Shown here: in pieces, positions 27,856 to 36,258 of the stretch | Layout of the letters: the number at the start of each line of letters is the position of its first letter | Position numbering within the stretch: position 1 is the stretch's first letter | NCBI RefSeq assembly: GCF_013214165.1 | Contig: NZ_JABSSM010000007.1 | Coordinates: forward strand, 28,555-92,554 | Origin: Shewanella sp. | Lineage (GTDB): Bacteria > Pseudomonadota > Gammaproteobacteria > Enterobacterales > Shewanellaceae | Direction of reading: 5' to 3' | DNA: 64,000 nucleotides | Notes under the pieces: generated by a model | The model's input: only the letters and a program-made list of their open reading frames with translations | The model's database searches: none | What the model was told of the DNA's origin: nothing | Translations under genes and position numbers: made by a program

Positions 27856-28737
27856 ATGAAAAACCTAAATGTGCTGCTGTTAACCTGTATTCTCTTTCCT
27901 ATTTTTGCATGGGCCGACCCCGTCGACTCCTGCGGAAGTGAATACGAGTGTATCGAAATAGGCAGATGGGATATTGGCTTGGCATTAGGTTACGGCTCCC
28001 GCAGTAACCCTCTTAAAGATTATGAAGATATCCCTATTTACCTAGCACCTACTTTCGCGTATTACGGCGATAACTGGCACTTCGACAATGGTAATTTCGG
28101 CTATACATTAGTCGAAGATGAAAAATATACCATCAACCTGACCACGAGTTTCAGTAATGACAGTGCCTTCTTCCGTCGCTGGGATCCATCTAATATTTTT
28201 TTAACAAATAACAATGACTTAGATCTTAAATCCTTTTCTATCCGGACCCAGCCAACAGTCATAGAGGAAGATCAAGGCGTCCCCACTCCCGATGAACTCG
28301 AGACCCGCCACTTTACCTATCTAGGTGGGGTTGAAGCCTATATTTACACTCGCATTGGCATACTCAACCTGTCTCTAGCCCACGACCTGCTCAATGTTCA
28401 TCGAGGCACAGAGGCCAAATTAAAGTGGCTCTACAATCATTCGATAGAGGAGTGGAAATTTGAATTGGCTCTAGTACTCGATTGGAAAAGTGAGGAGGTC
28501 GTTGACTACTATTACGGTATCAGGCCCTCCGAAAGTGCTTACTGGAGTGAAAATTTCCAGGCGAGATCGGCCATCAATACCGGCATAGAATTGACCAGCC
28601 ATTATGTACTGACAGAACATTGGGAACTGCTTTTTCTCGCTAGGTACACACAGCTCGCCGATGAAATAGTAGCGAGTCCCCTGCTTAATGAAGATCATAC
28701 CAGTACCTTCTTCGTCGGCACTGCCTATAGGTTTTAA
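27856..28737 (+). CDS. MipA/OmpV-family outer-membrane protein
   Basis: A 293-residue beta-barrel with a signal peptide ending FAWA|DPVD near residue 21. It has family traits: RWDIGLALGYGSRSNPLKDY near the mature N-terminus, alternating aromatic strands, LSLAHDLLNVHRGTEAKLKW, and a C-terminal aromatic residue (YRF). MipA was described as a scaffold for murein enzymes, OmpV as a porin-like barrel; the role here is unknown. It is the first gene of a compact operon with a DUF3019 protein and a two-component system. The next gene starts five bases after its stop. Confidence 0.87.
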   Translation: MKNLNVLLLTCILFPIFAWADPVDSCGSEYECIEIGRWDIGLALGYGSRSNPLKDYEDIPIYLAPTFAYYGDNWHFDNGNFGYTLVEDEKYTINLTTSFSNDSAFFRRWDPSNIFLTNNNDLDLKSFSIRTQPTVIEEDQGVPTPDELETRHFTYLGGVEAYIYTRIGILNLSLAHDLLNVHRGTEAKLKWLYNHSIEEWKFELALVLDWKSEEVVDYYYGIRPSESAYWSENFQARSAINTGIELTSHYVLTEHWELLFLARYTQLADEIVASPLLNEDHTSTFFVGTAYRF

Positions 28738-28742
28738 TACGC

Positions 28743-29165
28743 GTGTTGAATCAGCTACTAGTACCATTATTTAGATTGTTACCCTTGGGAATGCTCTCTC
28801 TGGTAAGCGCCTTAGCCGCGGCAGAAGAGGAGCTAGACCTGGGTGCTATACTCACACTTTCCACCGAGTTTTGCATCACATCTGCAGATGAAAATGTGTG
28901 CCAACTCACCCTAGTGCTAGAGTGGGAAAACGAATTTATAAGACCCATCTGTATCTTGTCTGACTACAAAGAGATGGCAAAATGGTGTGCCGAGTCAGCG
29001 GAAACTCATTCATTAACATTAAGTATCAGTACAACTGACGATATTCATTTTGTGATGATTGATAAAGAAACACACCAAACACTAGCTGGAGTCAAACTCA
29101 AAGTTACACCGGCCGCAGAGCCAAAAGTGCGACGACGCTACCGCAACCCATGGAGTTTATTCTAA
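28743..29165 (+). CDS. DUF3019 family secreted protein
   Basis: A 140-residue protein with a signal peptide (LLPLGMLSLVSALAAA|EEE). The mature part has four cysteines (EFCITSADENVCQL, RPICILSD, KWCAESA), probably two disulfides, so a periplasmic location is likely. The tail is basic (PKVRRRYRNPW). The function is unknown. Its stop overlaps the start of the response regulator (TAATG), so the secreted protein and the regulator are coupled; it may take part in signal sensing. Confidence 0.78.
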   Translation: MLNQLLVPLFRLLPLGMLSLVSALAAAEEELDLGAILTLSTEFCITSADENVCQLTLVLEWENEFIRPICILSDYKEMAKWCAESAETHSLTLSISTTDDIHFVMIDKETHQTLAGVKLKVTPAAEPKVRRRYRNPWSLF

Positions 29166-29878
29166 TGACCGACCCCCAATCTACCCATAGAGTATTACTG
29201 GTAGAGGATGATATTCGTCTTGCCAATCTGATTGTGGATTATCTAAAGTCGCATGGAATGCATGTTGAAGTAGAACGCCGAGGAGATACTGTATTGACTC
29301 GGTTAATCAACTATAAGCCCGATATCATCTTGCTAGATATCATGTTGCCAGGAATGGACGGCTTAACCCTGTGTGAGAAACTACCCGATTACTTTGCCGG
29401 TCCTATCCTACTGATGAGCGCACTCGGCTCTAATGAAGATCAGATCAAAGGCTTAGAGCTTGGCGCCGATGATTACGTCGTTAAACCTGTAGAACCTGCC
29501 CTGCTTATCGCTCGGATTAACAATCTACTACGCCGCACCGCTAAGCCGCCAAAAGTAGAGTCGCACTGCTTAAGTTTTGGTAAACTCAGTATAGACCCCC
29601 ATACGCAAGCTATCCGCTTGGGCGATATTGAGGTCGACTTGACTAGCCATGAATTCGAACTCTTATGGCTACTGGCCTCTCAGGCTGGGCAAGTATTGAG
29701 CCGCCAATATATCTATCAATACCTACTCAATATCGATTTCGATGGTAAAGACAGAAAAATAGACGTGCGTATCTCTCGCTTAAGAAAGAAATTAGGGGAT
29801 AATATTGAGACTCCATTTAGGATCAAGACAGTTTGGGGCCAAGGCTATTTGTTTGCCCCAGAAGCTTGGACTAGCTAA
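29165..29878 (+). CDS. OmpR-family response regulator
   Basis: About 237 residues with a receiver domain (acidic pocket VLLVEDDIRL, phospho-acceptor in IILLDIMLPGMDG, lysine in DYVVKP) and a C-terminal winged helix (VDLTSHEFELLWLLASQAGQ, VRISRLRKKLG, IKTVWGQGYLF). It binds DNA upon phosphorylation by its cognate kinase, encoded 39 bases downstream. The ATG at 29165 overlaps the DUF3019 stop. It probably controls this operon, including the MipA gene. Target sites are not visible to me. Confidence 0.93.
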   Translation: MTDPQSTHRVLLVEDDIRLANLIVDYLKSHGMHVEVERRGDTVLTRLINYKPDIILLDIMLPGMDGLTLCEKLPDYFAGPILLMSALGSNEDQIKGLELGADDYVVKPVEPALLIARINNLLRRTAKPPKVESHCLSFGKLSIDPHTQAIRLGDIEVDLTSHEFELLWLLASQAGQVLSRQYIYQYLLNIDFDGKDRKIDVRISRLRKKLGDNIETPFRIKTVWGQGYLFAPEAWTS

Positions 29879-29917
29879 GTCTCGACTAGCTGCAGCTAAT
29901 TTTTACGGAACTAAACG

Positions 29918-31198
29918 TTGAAACGACTCTTCATCAGCCTATACCTACTGGTAAGCCTTAGCTTCTTAGGGATAGGCTGGACACTCGACAGTATTTGGCA
30001 GAACAGTGTCGAAGACAGTGGTGCAATGGATGCACCATTGGTTGCGTTTGCTCAGCTACTGGCCAAAATCCCCCAGCAAGACCGTAAAAAATACCTAGAT
30101 CAACTAGATCACAATGCCGAATACCCGCTCAAATTGGTCGATGCCAGCCAGATCTCTCTATCGCCAGAGAGCGAGTTAACTTCTGGCCAGATACTCATTG
30201 CATCCCAAGGTGATGATCACGAACTCCACTTCATTAAAGTGGGCCAACAGGTATTGATCGCCGGTCCCATAGAGATCGATCCTATGGCGAGCCTTAGAAG
30301 CTTGTTTACGCTATTTTTCTATCTTTCTTTTGCCCTTGTCACCTTGATATGGGTCTGGCCACTGTCGAGAGATCTCAAGACGCTAAAGAGTGCTACCCGT
30401 GAATTTGGCCAAGCCAAATGGGATACCCAAATAGAGCTCTCCCCACGTTCTCAGGTATTACCATTAGCCATGACATTTAACGAGATGTCGCAACAGATCC
30501 GCACACTGATCGAAAATCAAAAGCATTTATCCAATGCCGTCTCCCATGAGATCCGTACGCCTCTGGCCAGACTTAAATTTGCTATAGCGTTAATACCACA
30601 ATATTGCCAATCAAATTCAGATCCTGCACGCAGGGATGAATTTCTCGATGAGATGCAGCAAGATATCAAAGAGATGGAAAACTTACTGGAAGAGTTACTC
30701 ACCTATGCCAGCTTAGAGTCTAAACAGAAGGACATTCTATTTGAGCATTGTGCTCTCGAACTGTTAACAGAGCAGGCCATTGAGAAACTCGCCTCTTCGG
30801 TCAGTGCCCCGATCGAATTTATCAAGCCAAGCGAACCCGTTTATATTATTGGCGATTCCCTTCTGGTAGAGAGAGCCATACAAAACTTGATCACCAACGC
30901 ACAACGATTTGGGCGTCAATCAATTAAGATTGAAATTAAGCAGAGCGAGCAACAAGTATCTCTATCTATCACAGATGATGGTCAAGGGATCCCAATTGAA
31001 GATCAAGGTAAGATATTTGAACCTTTCTACCGCAGTCAATCGATTCAAAATGGTAATAAAGGCCACGGCTTAGGATTAGCAATCATCAAGCGTATCATGG
31101 ACGGACATGAGGGTAAGGTGACAGTCGAAAGCACTGCTGGCCATACCTGCTTTACCTTGTACTGGCCGATAGTGACATCGACAACAAGCCATAAATAG
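29918..31198 (+). CDS. Sensor histidine kinase
   Basis: A 426-residue membrane kinase. Membrane segments lie near 4-24 and 132-152 with a periplasmic sensor of roughly 105 residues between them. A HAMP domain follows, then the dimerisation box with H210 (AVSHEIRTPLARLKF). The ATPase motifs are LITNAQRFG (N box), ITDDGQGIP (G1) and GHGLGLAIIKRI (G2). It starts with TTG. With the OmpR-type regulator upstream it forms a two-component pair. The short sensor domain shares no recognised motif, so the signal is unknown; envelope stress is a plausible guess from the MipA and DUF3019 neighbours. Confidence 0.92.
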   Translation: MKRLFISLYLLVSLSFLGIGWTLDSIWQNSVEDSGAMDAPLVAFAQLLAKIPQQDRKKYLDQLDHNAEYPLKLVDASQISLSPESELTSGQILIASQGDDHELHFIKVGQQVLIAGPIEIDPMASLRSLFTLFFYLSFALVTLIWVWPLSRDLKTLKSATREFGQAKWDTQIELSPRSQVLPLAMTFNEMSQQIRTLIENQKHLSNAVSHEIRTPLARLKFAIALIPQYCQSNSDPARRDEFLDEMQQDIKEMENLLEELLTYASLESKQKDILFEHCALELLTEQAIEKLASSVSAPIEFIKPSEPVYIIGDSLLVERAIQNLITNAQRFGRQSIKIEIKQSEQQVSLSITDDGQGIPIEDQGKIFEPFYRSQSIQNGNKGHGLGLAIIKRIMDGHEGKVTVESTAGHTCFTLYWPIVTSTTSHK

Positions 31199-31208
31199 AT
31201 GTTACCGG

Positions 31209-31523
31209 TCAATCTAATGAAAAATCATCTAGCGCTAAGTTAGCTTCAGTATCTTCATGAGATCCAAAGTCTAAAACGGGATTAATTTGAGCCTGCTCTT
31301 GAGTGAGCTGAGCTTTTTTAGCCTTGAGAATAACCAGCTTTCTACGCCGCATTCTCTGCCTGCACAGACGGATCACATCAGTCTTCTTGGCGGCAGAAAA
31401 TTCAAGCCAATTAAATCGCTCATCTCTGCTACGTAAACAGCCTTTGCAGTAGCCTCTGGCGTCGGTTTGACACACTCCGATACATGGGCTGGGGATCTCA
31501 AAAAACTCTAGTTGTTCCATCAT
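31209..31523 (-). CDS. DUF1289 family small protein
   Basis: A 104-residue protein with the four-cysteine motif of DUF1289 (SPCIGVCQTDARGYCKGCLRS), followed by the typical EFSAAKKTDVIRLCRQRM. It may bind zinc or an iron-sulfur cluster; the function is unknown. The C-terminal third is an acidic extension. It is convergent with the histidine kinase gene, with a gap of only ten bases. Confidence 0.8.
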   Translation of the reverse strand: MMEQLEFFEIPSPCIGVCQTDARGYCKGCLRSRDERFNWLEFSAAKKTDVIRLCRQRMRRRKLVILKAKKAQLTQEQAQINPVLDFGSHEDTEANLALDDFSLD

Positions 31524-31702
31524 TACGCTTATGGGCGCATCACCTGTTTAAGAGAGTATTAATTTAAACATAACTTATTTACACTTAGCTGGCTAATTTT
31601 CACACTAGCCGAGTATGATACCGACCGAGATAAGATAAAATGCCACGCTTACCTGAGCAAGCTAGTCTCAAATTAGAATAAAGTTTACTGAGGAGTAACA
31701 CA

Positions 31703-32242
31703 ATGAAGATCCCAGCCCTAATCCCTGTACTCATTTCGTGCTTGATGCTTAGCGCCTGTACCAGCAAGCCTAAGAGTGACTATGATACCGAATATGATTT
31801 TAGCCAGCTTAAGCGCTTCGAAACCATTTTCCCCGCTCAAACTCCAGATCCATTGAGCTCATCGCGTATCGAAGACTCGATCATAGCCGCACTAAGCAAG
31901 CAAGGGTTTGTAATGGTTGAACAACAAGCTGACTTTAGCGTCACTTACTCCTTCAAGGTCGAAGATAAGCCAAAGAAGTCCGGCCTATCCATAGGATTAG
32001 GAACTAGCACTAGGGGCAGTAGTGGTGGCGTCCGTGTTGGCACTAGTGTGGGCGTCCCTATTGGCAGTGATACAGCCCAAATCCAGACCATACAAATAGA
32101 TATAATCGACCCGAAAACCAACAAGTTAATCTGGCGCGGCACAGATAAATTTAATTTCGATACTGGCGGTGAAAAGAAGGCGGAAGAGACTCAGAACGTC
32201 GTCACCAAGATCTTATCTCAGTTCCCGCCTCACAAGCAATGA
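31703..32242 (+). CDS. DUF4136 family lipoprotein
   Basis: A 179-residue lipoprotein with lipobox L16-S17-A18-C19 and threonine after the cysteine, suggesting transport to the outer membrane. The DUF4136 pattern is visible: YDFSQLKRFETIFP, RIEDSIIAALSKQGFVMVEQ, a Gly/Ser-rich middle (SIGLGTSTRGSSGGVRVG), and IQIDIIDPKTNKLIWRGT. The function is unknown. TGAGGAG is upstream of the ATG. A terminator follows at 32317. Confidence 0.85.
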   Translation: MKIPALIPVLISCLMLSACTSKPKSDYDTEYDFSQLKRFETIFPAQTPDPLSSSRIEDSIIAALSKQGFVMVEQQADFSVTYSFKVEDKPKKSGLSIGLGTSTRGSSGGVRVGTSVGVPIGSDTAQIQTIQIDIIDPKTNKLIWRGTDKFNFDTGGEKKAEETQNVVTKILSQFPPHKQ

Positions 32243-32316
32243 CACGAGTATAGAGACTCATCGACTCGTTCACGGGCATAATGGGGCTGTATTGATTTGC
32301 TAACGAATTGAAACAA

Positions 32317-32343
32317 AAAAAGGGACACTCGGTCCCTTTATTT
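32317..32343 (+). terminator. Bidirectional terminator between the DUF4136 and HlyD-like genes
   Basis: AAAGGGAC, loop, GGTCCCTTT with A-run before and T-run after. It lies between convergent genes and can serve both. Confidence 0.85.
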
Positions 32344-32371
32344 CACTGAAACACTTATTTATTCTTCCAGC

Positions 32372-33508
32372 TTAAATGAACACGTAGTTCAACCATCCCT
32401 GCATTCTGAATAACACCTTACGCATGATAGCCACATGGGAGAAGTGATCGGTATAGATAGCCACTTGTCCCGCAACCCCCGCGGGGAATCTATCTCTTAT
32501 CTCATTATCTTCAAGCTCTATCAAGACGATGACACGGCCGCGCTGCATCAGGTGACGCGAAGAGATGAGTGCGCCGGATGATTGAATCTCACCTTCAGCC
32601 ATCGCGGGTATTATTTTAGATATCTTACCCTTAAATATCTGCCCTGGAGCACCATCTAAGATCACCTCGGCCTCATCGCCCTCTTTCAATCTCAAGAGCG
32701 AGTTTTGCCAGAAAGCAGCAGCAAACATCTTCTGCTCATCCGGGATAAAGCTCATCAAAGGCCGAAGTGGCATAGGCACGGCTACGATACCGGGACGCAA
32801 GGCCATCTGAGTCACCATACCATCGGTAGGCGCCCTGACGACTGTCATATCGAGATCGAACTGGGCCTTCTCAAGCTCACCCTGAATGCCAGCGACCTTA
32901 GTATTAACACCGTCAATATTGGATTCGAAGGCGAGACGCACTCTCAGCTCATCGGCTCTGACCGCCGTTAATTGAGCCTCTGAAGAGAGATAGAGCTGAC
33001 GCTTGTTATCCAGTTCAAGTTCGGTAAAGGGCGAGTTAGCACCGCCCCTCTTCTTGCCCTTGGCATAACGATCATAGGCCGACTTAGTCCTATCCTTATC
33101 GGCAACAGCGCGTTCTACGCTAGCCATCGCTGCTTTCCATGCAGCCTCCAGTTGCGGCACTTCTTGCTCTGCAGCAAGCAGAGCGGCACGTTTCTGCTTC
33201 ACGATAGCGGCAAAAGGGGTGGGATCGATTCTAAAAAGCACCTCGCCTTTCTTTATCGGCGTATTGGGTATCACCTCAACACTAGTGACTACACCTTTAA
33301 CCGCCGGGTTAATTGGCGTGGTGACAAAGTATTCTTTCGCAAAAGGGGTGTAAGGATGGTTATAGTTCATCAAGAGCACGAGCGCGCCAACGATGAAGAC
33401 ACCACCAAGAATTGCCGTAGGCACAGTCCACTTGTTGAGTGGGATTTTAAAAATCTTAAATATCGCTATACAGATAGCGGTATAGGTAAGAATAAGTATC
33501 AGATCCAT
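32372..33508 (-). CDS. HlyD-family membrane-fusion protein, YiaV-like
   Basis: About 378 residues. Two N-terminal hydrophobic segments (about 3-19 and 32-50) are followed by a biotinyl-lipoyl half (VKGVVTSVEVIPNTPIKKGE), a long coiled coil (about 100-210) and the second lipoyl half (VVRAPTDGMVTQMALRPG). It resembles E. coli YiaV, an adaptor-type inner-membrane protein of unknown transport role. The ATG at 33508 follows AAGGAGG and comes right after the upstream stop, better than a start 18 bases earlier. No transporter gene is adjacent, so its partner, if any, is elsewhere. Confidence 0.87.
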   Translation of the reverse strand: MDLILILTYTAICIAIFKIFKIPLNKWTVPTAILGGVFIVGALVLLMNYNHPYTPFAKEYFVTTPINPAVKGVVTSVEVIPNTPIKKGEVLFRIDPTPFAAIVKQKRAALLAAEQEVPQLEAAWKAAMASVERAVADKDRTKSAYDRYAKGKKRGGANSPFTELELDNKRQLYLSSEAQLTAVRADELRVRLAFESNIDGVNTKVAGIQGELEKAQFDLDMTVVRAPTDGMVTQMALRPGIVAVPMPLRPLMSFIPDEQKMFAAAFWQNSLLRLKEGDEAEVILDGAPGQIFKGKISKIIPAMAEGEIQSSGALISSRHLMQRGRVIVLIELEDNEIRDRFPAGVAGQVAIYTDHFSHVAIMRKVLFRMQGWLNYVFI

Positions 33509-33509
33509 C

Positions 33510-33899
33510 CTATGCCTCCTTGCCATTAGTCGAAGCTACAACAGCTTGTTCGTTAGATTGATTTGAGCCCAGTTCTATGGACAGGAGTCGAAGCTCTAAT
33601 TGAGCCACTGTCTTAGTCAGTTGTTTCACTTCATCCTCTAATGCGAGCTCTCGTTGCACCACATTGTTAAAGCCCCAGCCTCTGTCTTCTCGGTACAGGG
33701 TTGCCCAAATCCACAAGAAAGGCCAAATAGCATGCAAGGTGAACAGACTCACCCAGCCCGCCACATGCAGTGCATCTTGCTGAGGATGATTACGCTCTTT
33801 GGCAATCTCGTAGGGAATATCATGAATGACTATGATCCCGTAGAATAGAAATATAGCGACGAAAAAAATCACGCCCAATGCAAAGTAATCCAGAAACAC
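33510..33899 (-). CDS. DUF3302 inner-membrane protein, YiaW-like
   Basis: A 129-residue protein with two membrane segments (about 3-27 and 47-66). It has the family motif IHDIPYEIAKERNHPQQDALH between them and LYREDRGWG after the second. A short coiled coil (about 84-110) follows. It pairs with the HlyD-like gene as yiaWV does in E. coli. The two are translationally coupled, since the stop lies one base before the next ATG. Function unknown. Confidence 0.85.
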   Translation of the reverse strand: MFLDYFALGVIFFVAIFLFYGIIVIHDIPYEIAKERNHPQQDALHVAGWVSLFTLHAIWPFLWIWATLYREDRGWGFNNVVQRELALEDEVKQLTKTVAQLELRLLSIELGSNQSNEQAVVASTNGKEA

Positions 33900-34288
33900 G
33901 AATCTCTCCTCATGCCTAAATATTATCCAGTAACTGCAACATTTAGGTGGTTATTATAGTTAGTATAAGGTTACGGAAGCCAACATTCTCTCAACATTCC
34001 GTAGTCAATACCAGCTATTTAAAATTACAGGGCTACTGCATCAATATCTGTATGTCTACGCGATGCAAGCTAGCGCCAGACTCTCAAGCGATGAGCGATA
34101 AGTGGTAAGCCCTAGACGGTAGACGATAGACGATAGACAATAGACGATAGACGATAGACGCTAGACGATAGACGATAAGGATAAGGATAAGGATAAGGTG
34201 GACATAAACCGCGGGAAATCTTGACTAACATTAAAATCGGGCTCTAATTCATAGCAAGCCCCTATGGTTTACTCGCCTTAAACTCAAT
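33900..34288. other. Gene-free stretch with tandem repeats
   Basis: About 390 bases between a truncated dehydrogenase gene and the DUF3302 gene. Its main content is the heptamer/hexamer array at 34113-34198. No gene, promoter pair or terminator was supported in the rest. Confidence 0.55.
34113..34198 (+). repeat. Heptamer array (TAGACGA) running into a hexamer array (TAAGGA)
   Basis: Nine heptamers of TAGACGA or close variants (TAGACGG, TAGACAA, TAGACGC) run from 34113 to 34175, then TAAGGA repeats about four times. It is downstream of the truncated dehydrogenase gene. Confidence 0.9.
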
Positions 34289-34732
34289 TTAATTTACTTG
34301 GTTGTTAAATTTTCCTCGGGCCTCATGAACGCCGGATAAGAAACACGCCAAGTTATGACTCGCTATATTGAGTAAGTTTTGCCTGGCTTCAAGCGTCGCC
34401 CATGAATTATGCGGGCTGATGCTGATATTCTTAGCACTGAGCAGGGGATTCGTTTTCTCCGGGGGCTCGGTCGATAGCACATCAACGCCGGCAGCCGCTA
34501 TTTCGCCATCGTCTAAGGCCTGCTTTAAAGCAGCCTCATCGATTAACCCACCTCGAGCGGTATTAATTAACATGGCACTGTTCCGCATCAGCTTAAGGGT
34601 ACTGCTGTTAATGATCTTGTCGTTAGTCTCGGTTAACGGACTGTGTAGTGAGAGGATATCGACTGTACAGAGCAACGGCTCTAGTTCACTCCACTCCTTC
34701 ACGCTATTCTTGACACGAGTCACACCGGTTAG
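34289..34732 (-). pseudogene. D-2-hydroxyacid dehydrogenase (hydroxypyruvate reductase type), C-terminal fragment
   Basis: About 145 codons encode the second part of the NAD-binding domain and the C-terminal arm: DILSLHSPLTETN, AMLINTARGGLIDEAALKQA, the catalytic glutamate in STEPPEKTNPLL and the catalytic histidine in SPHNSW. Full enzymes have about 317 residues, so the substrate-binding domain and the GxGxxG nucleotide loop are missing. The open frame has no good start and abuts the stop codon of the upstream outer-membrane protein gene on the same strand. That points to a deletion that joined the two. Confidence 0.85.
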
Positions 34733-35358
34733 AAAGTGAGCTTAACTCCTGCATTGGCTTGCCCTTGCCACATGATGTCGGCATGGATATTCCATGTACA
34801 CTGACCACCATGACAAAAAAGGGCGTTATCAGTGTTGACGAAAGTAGCATAGCCCCTGACATCGGCAAACAATGAAACTGTAGGAGTCACTTCATACTCT
34901 AGCCCGCCGCCAAAACCCATTGAGAAACGTGACTCATTAGAATAGTCGCCACTAGGGCGAATGTTAGTCACGCCCATACTCACGGTCACATATGGCTTCA
35001 AGTTACCATTGGGAAAGAATAGCGAACCACCAATATGAAAATAATCGACTGTCAGGTCTATGACTGAATCGGCACTAAAGCTACCGCCATTGCGAAGATC
35101 TGTACTCTGACTGCTATAGAGGAAATAAATGTTACCGGGATCATTTGTGGTAACGCCCATCATCAGGCCATAATTTGCCGCTTCGGCAATTTTGACTTTC
35201 CCCTGCTCATTGGTATGAGTCTCAATCACATCGAACTCGCTAGCAGCAAAGCTATAACCTGCAAAAGGGGCAACAAAAACTTCGGCCGATGCAGAGGCTG
35301 TAAACAAGGCACCTGTGCCAACCCAAGCCAAGAGCAGTAACTGAGTATACTTTTTCAT
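34729..35358 (-). CDS. OmpW/OmpA-like outer-membrane beta-barrel protein
   Basis: A 209-residue protein with a signal peptide (TGALFTASASA|EVF, cleavage near 25). Mature features are VAPFAGYSFAASEFD, repeated amphipathic strands, GNLKPYVTVSMGVTNIRPSG, FSMGFGGGLEYEVTPTVSLF and a C-terminal phenylalanine (GVKLTF), the barrel assembly signal. It is predicted to be an eight-strand barrel. Two cysteines (CHGGQC) may form a loop disulfide. Function unknown. The downstream dehydrogenase fragment begins right at its stop. Confidence 0.83.
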   Translation of the reverse strand: MKKYTQLLLLAWVGTGALFTASASAEVFVAPFAGYSFAASEFDVIETHTNEQGKVKIAEAANYGLMMGVTTNDPGNIYFLYSSQSTDLRNGGSFSADSVIDLTVDYFHIGGSLFFPNGNLKPYVTVSMGVTNIRPSGDYSNESRFSMGFGGGLEYEVTPTVSLFADVRGYATFVNTDNALFCHGGQCTWNIHADIMWQGQANAGVKLTF

Positions 35359-35414
35359 CTTGCTTCCCTTTTATGCTTATGTCTAATTATAAAGTAGCAC
35401 GGTATTAGCTAAGA

Positions 35415-36194
35415 CTAACGCATGCCTCTGTCTGACTTAACGCGATCGTACGCGGCTTGTATATCTTGCGCCTTACGATTGGCCAGTTCCATCATCTCTT
35501 TAGGCAGGCCTTTAGCGACTAGTTTATCCGGGTGGTGTTCGTTCATCAGCTTACGGTAAGCACGTTTGATCTCTTGGTCCGAGGATGATTCAGCCATGCC
35601 CAAGAGATCATAAGCATCTTCGATACTCGTCTGGCTGCCGCTGCCTCCCTTATGGAAGTTAAACTCGGCTTGCCACCGCTTGAGCAACTCGTCTAGTTGG
35701 ATTCGACTATAGCCTAACTCTTGGGCTATGGTGAGTAAGACCGCGTGTTCCTTGGGATCGAGCTCGCCATCGGACAATGCAGTCTGGATCTGGATCTCCA
35801 GAAACATCTGCAATAACTCTTTACGCCCCATGGAGATAATTCTAAAGGTTTTTAAACAAGCCTTGATATCGAAATCACTGGCCTTACCTTCGCTAAATGC
35901 CTTCTGGGCCTCCTTTCTTGCCTCGCCTTTGAGCTGCATCTGATCCATCAACATGGTCGCGATACGAATATCGTTCTCAGTCACCTGCCCCGATGCTTTC
36001 GCTACATGGCCCATCACAGCAAATGTCGTATTAAAGAAAAGTGTCTGCCTATTAGCCCCCTTGCCTATGATGCCGCTCAACTGAGCGCTCTTTTTATCAA
36101 ATAAATGGCCTAACCAGAGACCAATCAGGCCCCCAATGATTCGACCAAACATAAAACCTATGGCGAAACCAAAAAACTTACCCCAAATACGCAT
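35415..36194 (-). CDS. djlA: Co-chaperone DjlA
   Basis: A 259-residue membrane-anchored J-protein. An N-terminal glycine-rich membrane segment (about 7-30: FGFAIGFMFGRIIGGLIGL) is followed by a TerB-like helical domain (about 55-175) and a C-terminal J domain with the HPD motif (DAYDLLGMAESSSDQEIKRA, NEHHPDKL). DjlA stimulates DnaK ATPase and affects capsule signalling in E. coli. It lies downstream of amgK-murU on the same strand, next to lptD, the usual gammaproteobacterial neighbourhood. Confidence 0.93.
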   Translation of the reverse strand: MRIWGKFFGFAIGFMFGRIIGGLIGLWLGHLFDKKSAQLSGIIGKGANRQTLFFNTTFAVMGHVAKASGQVTENDIRIATMLMDQMQLKGEARKEAQKAFSEGKASDFDIKACLKTFRIISMGRKELLQMFLEIQIQTALSDGELDPKEHAVLLTIAQELGYSRIQLDELLKRWQAEFNFHKGGSGSQTSIEDAYDLLGMAESSSDQEIKRAYRKLMNEHHPDKLVAKGLPKEMMELANRKAQDIQAAYDRVKSDRGMR

Positions 36195-36258
36195 CTAAAA
36201 ACCTTAGCTATCAAAAATTAAATTATCACAGTGACAAATATAAAATACAAAAATCACC

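Noticed and set aside
34113..34198. Tandem array considered as a CRISPR array
   Set aside because: The units are 6-7 bases long with no spacers, and no cas genes are in the window.
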